From the NCBI GenBank assembly GCA_963772315.1, contig CAVYWJ010000002.1, positions 682,001-746,000 on the forward strand: a stretch of DNA of 64,000 nt, in the 5' to 3' direction. Shown here piece after piece: positions 54,604 to 64,000 of this stretch; the first letter of the stretch is position 1; each line of letters starts with the position of its first letter. A program made the position numbers and the translations under genes. Under the pieces are notes generated by a model, which was not told where the DNA came from, ran no database searches, and saw only the letters and a program-made list of their open reading frames with translations. The stretch is from Haliangium sp963772315 (GTDB lineage Bacteria > Myxococcota_A > Polyangia > Haliangiales > Haliangiaceae).

Positions 54604-55641
54604 TCACATGCCGGCGCCGGCGGCGCCGCCGACGCTGGCCGAAGCCTCGACGCTGACCGACACCGAGACATTGACCTCGGCGACGGCGCCGAAGGCGGCC
54701 GCGATCTGGCCGGTGACGCAGGCAGCCTGGGCGCCCAGCGACACGAACGCGCGACCACCCGAGTTCTTCAGGTCCTTGGCCGTGCGGGCCCAGACGGTGG
54801 CGGCGCGCTTGACCGGGCCAGTGAGCTTGGCGTGCGCAACCAGGAGGCGGGGCAGACCGTACTTGATGGCGTCGATGGCGGCCTCGAGCTTGGAGGTGTC
54901 GGCCACGAGCTGCGCATCGTAGTTCACCTTCAGCTCGGGCGGGGTGCACTCGACCTCGGCATTGGCGCGGACCTCGGCGCTGGCCTCGCAGGTGGCCTCG
55001 GCCTGGACGTCAGCGCTGCCCTTGCACTCGCCCTTGCACTCGCCCTTGCAGGAGCCCTGGCACTCGCCGTTGCACTGGCCGCCCGCGCCACCGCCACCGG
55101 CGGCACCGGCGCACTTGCCTTCGCACGTGCCCTGACACGTGCCCTGGCACGTACCCTCGCAGGTCACGCTGATGTCGGCCGAGGCCTTGCCCTCGCACTC
55201 GGCGGCGACCTCGGCGGCGAACTCGGCGTTGACCTCGCATACTGCCGGCTGATACTGGACGTCGAGCTTGGCCTGGCCCTTGAAGCTCGCCTGCAGGCTG
55301 CCGCGCAGCTCGGTAGCCACTGCGTTGCAGACCTCTTGCGTGCTGGTGCCCGAGAGGCTCATGCCGAGGCGGCGACCCATGTCGCTGCAGGTGTCGCGCA
55401 CGTAGGCCTCGACCCCGAAGATCGTCTCCTGGAGCTTGGCGGTCGCGACCAGGAAGGCATGGATGCGGCGACCGATATCGATCTCCTGGATCCCGGAGCA
55501 CGCGCCGGGGTTGACCGACGACTGGCCCGAGGCGCCGCCACCACCACCACCGGGGCCGCCGGCGCCGGGCATACCGGGCGCTCCGCACGAGAACGTAGCC
55601 GCAAGGGCAAACACGGCAATCAGCTTGAGGGAATTACGCAT
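54604..55641 (-). CDS. Cys-rich lipoprotein with C-x3-C repeats
   Basis: The protein has 345 residues from ATG 55641 (MRNSLKLIAVFALAATFSCG), with a lipobox ending at the Cys. A Gly-rich linker, a helical part (RRIHAFLVATAKLQETIFGV), and a central Cys block, CEGTCQGTCQGTCEGKC then CNGECQGSCKGECKGECKG, follow. The C-terminal part is again helical (KLEAAIDAIKYGLPRLLVAH) and ends in a VSVSVSVEASASVGG stretch. The regular C-x3-C spacing suggests a disulfide ladder or metal binding. I do not recognise a named family. It is convergent with the CAP gene. Confidence 0.65.
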   Translation of the reverse strand: MRNSLKLIAVFALAATFSCGAPGMPGAGGPGGGGGGASGQSSVNPGACSGIQEIDIGRRIHAFLVATAKLQETIFGVEAYVRDTCSDMGRRLGMSLSGTSTQEVCNAVATELRGSLQASFKGQAKLDVQYQPAVCEVNAEFAAEVAAECEGKASADISVTCEGTCQGTCQGTCEGKCAGAAGGGGAGGQCNGECQGSCKGECKGECKGSADVQAEATCEASAEVRANAEVECTPPELKVNYDAQLVADTSKLEAAIDAIKYGLPRLLVAHAKLTGPVKRAATVWARTAKDLKNSGGRAFVSLGAQAACVTGQIAAAFGAVAEVNVSVSVSVEASASVGGAAGAGM

Positions 55642-55975
55642 ATGTCTTTCTTTCTCCAAATCTCGACGTTACGAACTGCCACGGATCGATGAGCTGGCTG
55701 GTCTTACGCGCTAAGGTTCACGAGCCGTTGCTCATCGATGAACGAATGGGAAATCACTGTGTACTCTGGGAAAGGGCGAGTCGCCACACTGGCCAGGCGG
55801 CGGATGGGACGATTGATTCGCCGCGACGGAACAAGGGTACGGCCTAGCATGCGGCAGGCAAGTCGATGGGTACGTACGGGTTAACGTTTTCGTGCGCCGA
55901 CGACTTACACACGCCATTGGGCCATCTGCCCACTGGCCCATTTTGTCCCCACATGTCACTTTGCCAGTTCTCATC
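55642..55975. other. Intergenic region between thiD and the Cys-rich lipoprotein gene
   Basis: A 334-base stretch, less GC-rich than its surroundings. Short repeats of GGCCCA/TGGGCC occur around 55918-55940. It should hold the promoter of the Cys-rich gene and the thiD terminator, but neither is sharply visible. Confidence 0.3.
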
Positions 55976-56980
<1,005 letters not shown>

Positions 56981-57160
56981 GAGCTACATCCCCCAGGAAT
57001 CGCGCGCATCCTACATACTCGAGGCCTCAGAGCCAACTTCGGGGCCACGCAAAAAATGCGCGTATGACGCGGTGAGCTACCTTCCCGCGCCCCCGCGCCG
57101 CTCCGGCGCAGCCGCATCAGCCCGATTCCGTCAAGAAATGCGCCGGAGTGAGATATCTGC

Positions 57161-57928
57161 GTGGCCCCGCCGGTGGTTCAGGATTATCCTCGTCCTGAGA
57201 TGTCAGCTGGGAAACGGTTTGCAGAGTGGGTGAACGTCGGTGCGGTGAGTGCTCTGGTCGAGACCGTGCGTACGGACGTCGAGGCGCTGGTTCCGGCGCT
57301 CGAAGCGTTGCTGTTTCCCGGGGGTGTGCCGGCGCACGTCGATCTGGCGGCCGTCCTGCGCGCCTTCGGCGATCTCCTGGAGCGGCATCTGGACGCGCTG
57401 GCGGCCAGCGAGGAGCTGCTCCGGGGCCATGGCGGCGCGGTCGGGCGCGATCGCGAGGTGGCGGTCGAGTCGCTGCGCGCGGCCCTGCTGCGGGTACGCT
57501 CGTTGCTGATGGCCGGGTTCGGGCCTGGCGCCGTGAGCCGCTGCGGTCTGTCGAGCCCGGTGCCGGACGCGCCCGAGCCGCTGCTCGTGTACGCGCGCCT
57601 GGCCGCGCAGGCGCTGGCCCAGAGCGCTCCCGGGCACGCCCAGCCGGCGCCGTTTGCCACGCTGGATCTCGGCGGCGCGGCCGCGTTCCTGCGCGAGCAC
57701 ATCGACGCCCTCGACGCTGCGCTCGACGCCGGGGATGCGCGCTGGCGCGAGCAGCTCGAGGCCCGGCACGAGCGCCAGGCGGGCGACCTGGCGCAGCACA
57801 TCGAGTCGGTCACGAGCCTCCTCGACGCGCTGGCGGCGCTGGTGCATCGCGACGCGCGCCCGACGCGCAAGCGCTCGGTGACCGAGGAGCTGCCCCCGCT
57901 GATTGCCGGGGTTCTGCGCGGCACCTGA
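57161..57928 (+). CDS. Hypothetical all-helical protein
   Basis: The protein has 255 residues from a GTG (an ATG at 57200, MSAGKRFAEW, is an alternative). It is predicted helical throughout (ALVETVRTDVEALVPALEAL, AAVLRAFGDLLERHLDALAA, FLREHIDALDAALDAGDARW), with no signal peptide, membrane segment or motif that I know. It lies 54 bases before the DJ-1/PfpI gene, so they may be co-transcribed. Confidence 0.55.
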   Translation: MAPPVVQDYPRPEMSAGKRFAEWVNVGAVSALVETVRTDVEALVPALEALLFPGGVPAHVDLAAVLRAFGDLLERHLDALAASEELLRGHGGAVGRDREVAVESLRAALLRVRSLLMAGFGPGAVSRCGLSSPVPDAPEPLLVYARLAAQALAQSAPGHAQPAPFATLDLGGAAAFLREHIDALDAALDAGDARWREQLEARHERQAGDLAQHIESVTSLLDALAALVHRDARPTRKRSVTEELPPLIAGVLRGT

Positions 57929-57982
57929 CGCCGCCAGGTCGTGACGTCGCGTGGCGTTGCGGATTCGTGGATACTGCGGCGC

Positions 57983-58579
57983 ATGCCGCGAAGCAAACGC
58001 ATCGGAGTGTATGTCTTCCCCGGCGCCGAGGAGCTCGACTGGGCCGGTCCCTGGGAAGTGCTCGCCGCCTGGGCGCAGGTGTGGCCCGAGGACGGGATCG
58101 AGACCTTGACCGTGGGCCGCAGCACCGAGCCGGTGACGTGCGCGAAGGGTCTGCAGATGATTCCCGGGCGCTCCTGGGCCGATGCCGGCGCGCTCGATGT
58201 GCTGATCGTGCCGGGCGGACGCGGCGTGCGCGATCTGCTCGAGGACGAGGCCGCGCTGTCGTGGCTGCGCGAGCAGGCGCTCGGCGGCACCATGATGGCG
58301 AGCGTGTGCACGGGCTCGTGGCTGTTTGCCAGGCTCGGCTTGCTCGACGGCAAGCCCGCGACCACGCACTGGAGCGGGCTCGAGCGCCTGGCCGAGCTGG
58401 GCAAGGACATCGAGGTGCGCGCAGGCGATCGCTTCGTCGATAACGGCCAGGTGCTCACCGCGGCCGGCGTCTCGGCGGGCATCGATCTGGCGCTGCACCT
58501 GGTCGCGCGGCTGTCCTCGGTCGAGCGCGCGCGCGAGGTCAAGCGCTACATCCAGTACGACCCCGCGCCGCCGGTGTGA
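57983..58579 (+). CDS. DJ-1/PfpI-family protein (isonitrile hydratase-like)
   Basis: The protein has 198 residues from ATG 57983 (MPRSKRIGVYVFPGAEELDW). The family glutamate is in FPGAEELDWAGPWEVL, and the nucleophile elbow is MMASVCTGSWLFARLGLL, with Cys at about residue 104 followed by ATTHW. This form resembles isonitrile hydratase and AraC-linked PfpI proteins more than the DJ-1 chaperone. The exact reaction is not certain. Confidence 0.82.
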   Translation: MPRSKRIGVYVFPGAEELDWAGPWEVLAAWAQVWPEDGIETLTVGRSTEPVTCAKGLQMIPGRSWADAGALDVLIVPGGRGVRDLLEDEAALSWLREQALGGTMMASVCTGSWLFARLGLLDGKPATTHWSGLERLAELGKDIEVRAGDRFVDNGQVLTAAGVSAGIDLALHLVARLSSVERAREVKRYIQYDPAPPV

Positions 58580-58724
58580 CCGCTGGCCGTCGCGAGCGGA
58601 GGGCGCTCCCGCGTCGTGCGAGGGAACCAGCTGGTGCTGACCGCCGCGAGGTGACGCGAAAGAACGCATCGAGCGTACCCGGTCCGTGGCGTCGGGATGG
58701 CAAGCGTGCTAGATCGCTGGCCTG

Positions 58725-60659
58725 ATGGAAACAGGTAGGTGTGTCAACGTGCATGGGAGGCGCGTGACCCGACCCGCGGAGGCGGCCGCTCGGGTGATGC
58801 GTCAGGGACGAGGGACGGCAGCACGGCGCGAGGGCGGGCGAGTCGCGCGCGTTCTTGCCGCGGCCGTGAGCGGGGTCGTCCTGCTGGCCGGGTGCGGCCC
58901 GCACTGGGCCGGCGACGGGCTCGAGATTCCCGCGTGTCCGGCCGGGCTGCTGCCGGGAGAGCTGGTGATCACCGAGGTGATGGCCAGTCCCGGTGATGAT
59001 GCGGGCGGTGCCGAGAGGCCCGGTGACGGGCCCGGAGAGTGGATCGAGATCTTCAGCGCCGCCGGCGCGCCCATCGATCTCCGTGGTGTCGTGATCACAG
59101 TGGATGATGGCGTGACGAGCTCGCCGCGGCGGCACGTGATCGGCGCGGCGCGCATCGAGCCGGGCGCGTACTTCGTGCTCGGCCGCGATCGCGCGCAGCT
59201 CCCCGCGGTGCCCGTCGATTACGCGTACGGCGAGGCGCTGGGCCCGCTTCCCGGTGACGGCGGCCGCGTGACGCTGCGCTGCGACGTGATCGAGGTCAAC
59301 GCCGTGGCCTATCCGGCCGCAGCGCCAGGCACGGCCGTGGGCATGGACGGCGCGCAGGCGCCAGACGCCGTGGCCAACGACGAGGTCGCGCGCTGGTGCG
59401 CGGCCAGCCAGGAATTCGCGCCGGGTCTCCTGGGCTCGCCGGGCGCGAGCAACCAGGTCTGTGCCGGCGCGCCGGGCGATGTGCCGCCCGATCCTGACTC
59501 GTGCGAGGAGGACGGCGCCGTGCGCGCGATCGTGGCGCCCGCGGTCGGTGATCTCGTGATCACCGAGATCATGGCCAATCCCGAGGCCGTGCCCGATGCG
59601 CAGGGCGAGTGGCTCGAGCTGTACGTCGCGCGGGACCTGGATCTCAACGGCCTTACCCTCGGAGCCGATGCCGGAGACGCCGGCGACATCGTGATTGCCG
59701 ATGCGGCGTGCGTGCGTGCAGCTGCCGGCTCGCATCTCGTGTTCGCGGCCAGCATGGATCCAGCCACCAACGGCGGACTCGCGCCGATCGCCGAGCTCGC
59801 TGTCGGCCTGCGCAACACCAGCGGCGCGCTGACCATCGGTCGCGGCCAGTCAGTGCTCGACACGATCACGTGGACGAGCGCGCCCGCAGGCGCATCGCTG
59901 GCGCTCGATCCCGCGTATCGCTCGCCCGTGCACAACGATCTCGCCGAGCACTGGTGCGCGAGCGCGACCCTGCCCTACGGCAGCGGCGATCTCGGCACGC
60001 CTGGCGCCGGGAACGCCCCGTGTAGCCATCCGCCTCCCACCGATGGCGGCCCTGGCAACCCCAACGACGGTGGCCCCGGCCCCGGCGAGCCCTCCGCAGG
60101 CATGTGCGACGACGCCGGCGTGCTGCGTCCGATCGTGCCACCGCCTCCGGGCACGGTGCGCATCACCGAGATCATGGCCGATCCCGCCGCAGCCCCCGAC
60201 AGCACCGGCGAGTGGATCGAGCTGCGCTTCGGCGCAGCCGCGGATCTCAACGGCCTGGAGCTCGGCAAGACCCCGGGCCAGGTCCTGGCCACGATCGCCT
60301 CGCCGCAGTGCTTGCCCGTGCCCGCGGACGCCCGCGTGATCCTGGCTCGCTCCGCCGATCCTGTGCGCAACGGCGGCTTGCCGCGGGTCGATGCCGGTCT
60401 CGACCTCGCCCTGCTCAACGGCGGCGACGCGCTGTTTGTTGGCGTGGGCGGCGCCGTGCTCGACGCCGTCACCCATGGCGCGGCCACCGCAGGCGTCTCC
60501 GCCAGCCTCGACGAGGACGGCATCACGTGGTGTCCCAGCCCCGCGGGCACCACGTATGGCAGCGGCGATCGCGGCAGCCCGGGCGTGTCCAATCCCGCCT
60601 GTGCCCCGCCTGCGCCCCCGCCTGCGCCCCCGGTCGTGCGCAGACGCTTCGTGCGCTAA
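58725..60659 (+). CDS. Lipoprotein with three lamin-tail (LTD) domains
   Basis: The protein has 644 residues. After a basic N-terminus the signal is RVLAAAVSGVVLLAGC, with a lipobox; the start may be internal to the first 25 codons. Three Ig-like lamin-tail domains follow, each opening with the same block: LVITEVMASPGDD with EWIEIFSAAGAPIDLRG, LVITEIMANPEAV with EWLELYVARDLDLNG, and VRITEIMADPAAA with EWIELRFGAAADLNG. Each ends with GSPGxxNxxC. Gly/Pro linkers separate them. LTD proteins of bacteria are envelope or secreted proteins; the ligand is unknown. Confidence 0.85.
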   Translation: METGRCVNVHGRRVTRPAEAAARVMRQGRGTAARREGGRVARVLAAAVSGVVLLAGCGPHWAGDGLEIPACPAGLLPGELVITEVMASPGDDAGGAERPGDGPGEWIEIFSAAGAPIDLRGVVITVDDGVTSSPRRHVIGAARIEPGAYFVLGRDRAQLPAVPVDYAYGEALGPLPGDGGRVTLRCDVIEVNAVAYPAAAPGTAVGMDGAQAPDAVANDEVARWCAASQEFAPGLLGSPGASNQVCAGAPGDVPPDPDSCEEDGAVRAIVAPAVGDLVITEIMANPEAVPDAQGEWLELYVARDLDLNGLTLGADAGDAGDIVIADAACVRAAAGSHLVFAASMDPATNGGLAPIAELAVGLRNTSGALTIGRGQSVLDTITWTSAPAGASLALDPAYRSPVHNDLAEHWCASATLPYGSGDLGTPGAGNAPCSHPPPTDGGPGNPNDGGPGPGEPSAGMCDDAGVLRPIVPPPPGTVRITEIMADPAAAPDSTGEWIELRFGAAADLNGLELGKTPGQVLATIASPQCLPVPADARVILARSADPVRNGGLPRVDAGLDLALLNGGDALFVGVGGAVLDAVTHGAATAGVSASLDEDGITWCPSPAGTTYGSGDRGSPGVSNPACAPPAPPPAPPVVRRRFVR

Positions 60660-60668
60660 CATGGAGTC

Positions 60669-61829
60669 GTGAGCAAGCTGCCCGACGACATGGATTGCGC
60701 GCCGGACGGCGACGTCCCCGACGATCCCAACCTCGGTCGCGCGCGCAGGGGCCGCGGCGCCGTGAGCAATCGCTCCGGCCGGTTCGAGCCCGAGTCTCGC
60801 GCCGCCTTCGACGACGGCTGGGGCAGCATTGACGAGCCCGTGGCCGAGCTCGACACCCAGGTCACGGTCGAGAAGACCAAGGCCATCCTCACCCGCAACG
60901 ACTCTCCCGACATCCCCTTCGATCGCTCGATCAACCCGTACAAGGGCTGCGAGCACGGCTGCGTCTACTGCTTTGCCCGTCCTTCGCACGCGTATCTCGG
61001 CATGTCGCCCGGCCTCGACTTCGAGACCAAGCTCGTGGCCAAGCCCGACGCCGCGGCCGCCCTGCGTGCCGAGCTATCCCGGCCCAGCTATCGCTGCGAG
61101 GTAATCGCGCTCGGCGCCAACACCGATCCTTACCAGCCCATCGAGCGCGAGTGGCGCATCACGCGCGCCGTCCTCGAGACGTTGCGCGAGGCTCGCCACC
61201 CGGTCAGCATCGTCACCAAGTCCAACCTCGTCCTGCGCGATCTCGACATCCTGTCCGAGATGGCCGCGCAGGGTCTGGCCAGCGTGTACCTCTCGATCAC
61301 CACTCTCGATCGTGTCCTGGCCCGGCGCATGGAGCCGCGCGCGCCCACGCCCGAGCGCCGGCTCGACGCCGTGCGTGCTTTGACCGAGGCGGGCGTGCCC
61401 GCAGGTGTCCTGGTCTCGCCCATCATCCCCGCGCTCAACGACCCTGACCTCGAGCGTGTCCTCGCCGCCGCCGCCGAGGCTGGCGCGCGCGCTGCACATT
61501 ACATCCTCGTGCGTCTGCCCCTCGAGATCGCGGGTCTCTTCTCCGAGTGGCTCGACACCCACTATCCCGACCGTGCCGAGCGCGTGCGCAACATGATCCG
61601 CGACACCCGCGGCGGCAAGCTCTACGACTCGCGTTTCGGCACGCGCATGCGCGGCGAGGGTGTCTACGCCGATCTGATCGCGCGCCGCTTCCAGGTCGCC
61701 GCGCATCGCCTGGGTCTCGACCGCGGCATGCCGGCCCTCGACTGCGCGCAGTTCCAGCCCCCGTCCAGGCCCGCCAAAGAATCCGACCCCGCCTCCCCTC
61801 CGCGCAAGCAACTCGATCTCTTCCGCTGA
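60669..61829 (+). CDS. SPL-like radical SAM protein (PA0069 family)
   Basis: The protein has 386 residues from GTG 60669, nine bases after the previous stop. The radical SAM cluster motif is NPYKGCEHGCVYCFARPSHA (CxxxCxYC, about residues 95-105). Spore-photoproduct-lyase-like blocks follow: FETKLVAKPDAAAALRAEL, VIALGANTDPYQPIEREWRI, VSIVTKSNLVLRDLDIL, GVLVSPIIPALND. The C-terminus ends in KQLDLF, a sliding-clamp-like QLxLF peptide. The reaction of the PA0069 family is not known; a link to DNA repair is inferred from the SPL similarity and the tail. Confidence 0.87.
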   Translation: MSKLPDDMDCAPDGDVPDDPNLGRARRGRGAVSNRSGRFEPESRAAFDDGWGSIDEPVAELDTQVTVEKTKAILTRNDSPDIPFDRSINPYKGCEHGCVYCFARPSHAYLGMSPGLDFETKLVAKPDAAAALRAELSRPSYRCEVIALGANTDPYQPIEREWRITRAVLETLREARHPVSIVTKSNLVLRDLDILSEMAAQGLASVYLSITTLDRVLARRMEPRAPTPERRLDAVRALTEAGVPAGVLVSPIIPALNDPDLERVLAAAAEAGARAAHYILVRLPLEIAGLFSEWLDTHYPDRAERVRNMIRDTRGGKLYDSRFGTRMRGEGVYADLIARRFQVAAHRLGLDRGMPALDCAQFQPPSRPAKESDPASPPRKQLDLFR

Positions 61830-61920
61830 GCGCCCCGAGCGCGGCGTATCGCGCAGGCGGCAGAATCTCGAAGTGCCGCGCTTGCTCCGGTGATCCTGGC
61901 CATGAATAGTGCCGTTCGTC

Positions 61921-62813
61921 ATGGAGCGGTTGCGCTTCGCGTGGTGGAACACGCGGCTGATTCGCAGGGACGAACCAAGGCAGCAAGAGCTCGCCTGTGA
62001 GGTCGTGAGGCGTCTGATCGATGAAGCAGGCGTTGTTTTGCTGGCGCTCGGCGAGGTGACCGAAGATCAGGCCGAGATGCTACGCGACGCCTGCCGCACA
62101 CGGCCGCTCGGTCTGCTGGCCGGCGATTCCGTGCCGCGCGGGATGGCTCTTTGCTATCGGCGCGACCTCCTCCGCCTCCATGGCCACGAGCGAATCACCA
62201 CGGAATGGGAAGGACCGTGAGCTCCAGCGTATCCTGCACACCGAGCTGATAGGACTGCCATCCACTCTTCGCATTCATCTGTTCATCAATCACTGGCCCT
62301 CGGACCATTTGAACGATTCCGCCGCTGCCGCGCGAAGCCGGCTGGCCCAGGATCTGCGCAACAGGCTTCGCAGCATGCCGACCACGCCTCACGTGATGAT
62401 GCTTGGAGACTTCAACGTGGAGCCTTTCGATGCAGCCATCAGCGAGGAACTCGAAGCGTCGCGCTCTCGCGACGCCGTGCGCAAGGGGAGGGCGCTGCTC
62501 TACAATCCTTTCTGGCGCTTGCTCGGAGAGCGACAAAGCCTCCAGGAGGCGCTGCTGCTGCCGCGTAGAGGTGCCGGTACCTATCTGTACCGCAGCTCGA
62601 ATGCTACCTCTCAATGGTACACCATGGATCAGATCCTGGTTTCGGCACCTCTGCTGGGATCCCGAGCACTGGCATCTCTGGGAGGAGGAGACATTTATCT
62701 GGCAGGAGCCGCCGCTTCTCGCGGAGAAGACAGGCCGCCTCCGCTATGAGTTCGACCATTTTCCCATCGTCGGCTCGACGCCGTGTCGAGCGTGGAGTCC
62801 GGGCAACGCTTGA
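61921..62813 (+). CDS. Endonuclease/exonuclease/phosphatase-family protein, two frameshifts
   Basis: Three consecutive pieces in different frames make one EEP protein. Piece 1 (from ATG 61921) has RLRFAWWNTRLIRRDEP and GVVLLALGEVTEDQAE with the metal-binding residues. Piece 2 (from about 62214) has IHLFINHWPSDHLND and HVMMLGDFNVEPFD. Piece 3 (from about 62650) has WDPEHWHLWEEETFIWQEPP and YEFDHFPIVGS, the terminal Asp-His. YTMDQILVS precedes the second break. Removing one base at each break gives 296 residues. It would be a Mg-dependent phosphodiesterase; the substrate is unknown. Confidence 0.75.
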
Positions 62814-62830
62814 TGGGCACCGACGCTGCT

Positions 62831-63063
62831 CGCGCTGCTTGCAGCGCAGCCGACATTACCTCGGGTACCAAGGCGGCGGCGTAGCGGGGAGGACCCAGGC
62901 CCGCGCGCTGCTTGCGGCGCAGCCGACATTACCCCGGGTACCAGGGCGGCGGCGTAGCGGGGAGGACCCAGGCCCGCGTGCTGCTCGCGCGCTGCTTGCG
63001 GCGCAGCCGACATTACCTCGGGTACCAAGGCGGCGGCGTAGCGGGGAGGACCCAGGCCCGCGC
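62831..63063 (+). repeat. Three copies of a 73-bp repeat
   Basis: Copies start at 62831, 62904 and 62988; an extra 11 bases lie before the third. Each holds GCAGCCGACATTACC, a near-palindrome around CGGGTACCA, and GGCGGCGTAGCGGGGAGGAC. No open frame is conserved across copies. The unit sits just downstream of the EEP gene. Confidence 0.8.
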
Positions 63064-63459
63064 GCAGATGTGCGGCGAACAGCCGGATGAAACCGGATAT
63101 CAGGGGAGGCAGTGCGCATCAGCGGGAGCGGGGCCGCGCATCGAGCACGGGACTGGGGGGACGCCCGCAAGCGAAAGCCGCCGAGCCACGCCCTGTGTCC
63201 CCCGCCGAGCTGCCGCCGAGGCGCCCTGGCTCACTCGCCGAGCGCGCCGGGAACCCGGACACGAATGTCAGAGCCGCTGTCCGTGCTCCCTCGCCGGGAC
63301 ACTGCGCCCCCGCAGCGAATCCGCCGTGATAGCCGCGCCCCGTCCAACCAAGGTCGCCCCCCGCGCCCTGCCGCCGCCCGTGGCCCTGTGCTTGCACAAA
63401 GCGCTCTCGCAATCTTTGCGAGCATGCGCTCGCGCATCCGTTGTACAGGAAGACCGATC
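63064..63459. other. Intergenic region before the last gene
   Basis: About 400 bases with no supported gene. The final part, 63400-63459, should hold the promoter and ribosome site of the lipoprotein gene. Confidence 0.3.
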
Positions 63460-64000
63460 ATGCGCTTCTCGATCCCCTCGCCTCTCGCTTCCCTCACCGG
63501 GGCCGCCCTGCTGGCGCTTGCCGCCTGTGTCTCCCCGCTGGACACGCTCGGCAACGAGACCCAGGTCTCGACCACCGCCTCGAGCAACGCCCCCGAGGAC
63601 GACCGCATCGAGGACAAGACCCCGAGCTACGACCCCGCCCGGATCGTGGTCAACGACTTCCAGGGCTGCGCGGTCCAGCTCAACAAGAGCGCCTCGGTGG
63701 CCGAGCTCGATCTCGTCCCCCTGGACGGTGACGCCAAGCAGCTGCAGGACGCCCTCTTCACCGCCCGCGGCGCCGCCATCGAGCGCGTCAATGCCCTGGC
63801 CGGCGCCAGCATCGATCTCATCCCGTCCATGGAGGTGGTCAACGGCAAGCTCAAGCCCTTCAACGATGGCATGTACGCGGCCATCGAGCTTGGCGTCCAG
63901 GAGGGCCTCGCCGAGGTGCTCGGCAGCAAGCGCAAGCTCCTCCTCGATCTGATCGCGGCCATGGACGCCCGCCTGCCCGAGGCCACGGCCGCCCAGGCCG
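63460..64000 (+). CDS. Lipoprotein, N-terminal part (runs off the window)
   Basis: ATG 63460 has AGGAAGA seven bases upstream. The signal MRFSIPSPLASLTGAALLAL ends in ALAAC, a lipobox. The 180 visible residues continue without a stop: DPARIVVNDFQGCAVQLNKS, ARGAAIERVNALAGASIDLI, YAAIELGVQEGLAEVLGSKR. No motif is recognised. An envelope-anchored protein is the safe reading. Confidence 0.7.
   Translation, partial: MRFSIPSPLASLTGAALLALAACVSPLDTLGNETQVSTTASSNAPEDDRIEDKTPSYDPARIVVNDFQGCAVQLNKSASVAELDLVPLDGDAKQLQDALFTARGAAIERVNALAGASIDLIPSMEVVNGKLKPFNDGMYAAIELGVQEGLAEVLGSKRKLLLDLIAAMDARLPEATAAQA

Noticed and set aside
57184..58669. Two overlapping long minus-strand frames (452 and 488 codons)
   Set aside because: They cover the DJ-1/PfpI gene, which has a clear Cys elbow on the plus strand, and are rich in Arg/Ser or His/Arg without motifs.

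Overview
This window is high-GC DNA from a myxobacterium-like member of the Myxococcota (old Deltaproteobacteria). No rRNA or tRNA is present, so this rests on gene style: many secreted lipoproteins, cysteine-rich repeat proteins, beta-propeller repeat proteins, a giant multi-HAMP hybrid kinase, a Ser/Thr kinase fused to a STAND-type NTPase, PEGA-domain proteins, lamin-tail-domain lipoproteins and Rpn/Uma2-type nucleases.

Layout. 1-4.2 kb: end of a Cys-rich repeat protein, an outer-membrane barrel protein, two paralogous XRE regulators with a relic of a third, and a HEAT-repeat lipoprotein-like protein. 4.2-6.4 kb: gamma carbonic anhydrase, CPBP protease, Crp/Fnr regulator. 6.5-17.9 kb: a minus-strand signalling cluster, in transcription order REC-HK-REC kinase, 13xHAMP-GAF-HK-3xREC kinase, CheR, CheB, a Cache-like/HAMP sensor and a small protein. 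18.3-22.8 kb: a cyanuric acid hydrolase/barbiturase-family enzyme, an NmrA-like reductase, a seven-bladed lectin-like lipoprotein and a receiver-Fis regulator. 23-27.7 kb: accessory island with a Uma2-like nuclease, an orphan gene with a leaderless-type promoter, a relic rpn gene, and an rpn gene split by an IS110-family element whose left end carries a recognisable bridge-RNA guide. 27.8-34.7 kb: a class 2 lipase, then a plus-strand acyl-CoA/PHA-type operon (PhaC-like hydrolase, acyl-CoA ligase, biotin-dependent carboxyltransferase, biotin carrier). 34.8-42.8 kb: GNAT, outer-membrane porin-like protein, PEGA-cytochrome c protein, molybdopterin oxidoreductase, M28 peptidase. 43-50.3 kb: Ser/Thr kinase, TPR/PEGA protein, and a 21-repeat propeller lipoprotein. 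50.6-64 kb: a second Uma2-like nuclease, a ten-unit 43-bp minisatellite, a 2OG hydroxylase, a CAP-domain lipoprotein, a Cys-rich lipoprotein, ThiD, a DJ-1/PfpI protein, a lamin-tail lipoprotein, an SPL-like radical SAM protein, a frameshifted endonuclease/exonuclease/phosphatase protein, a 73-bp repeat cluster and the start of a lipoprotein.

At least nine genes show apparent single frameshifts or pairs of them, and the carboxyltransferase gene (32.4-34.1 kb) shows about fifteen. The peptide on both sides of each break still fits its family, so uncorrected assembly indels are the leading explanation, with real gene decay second. Coordinates of those genes are given end to end across the breaks.
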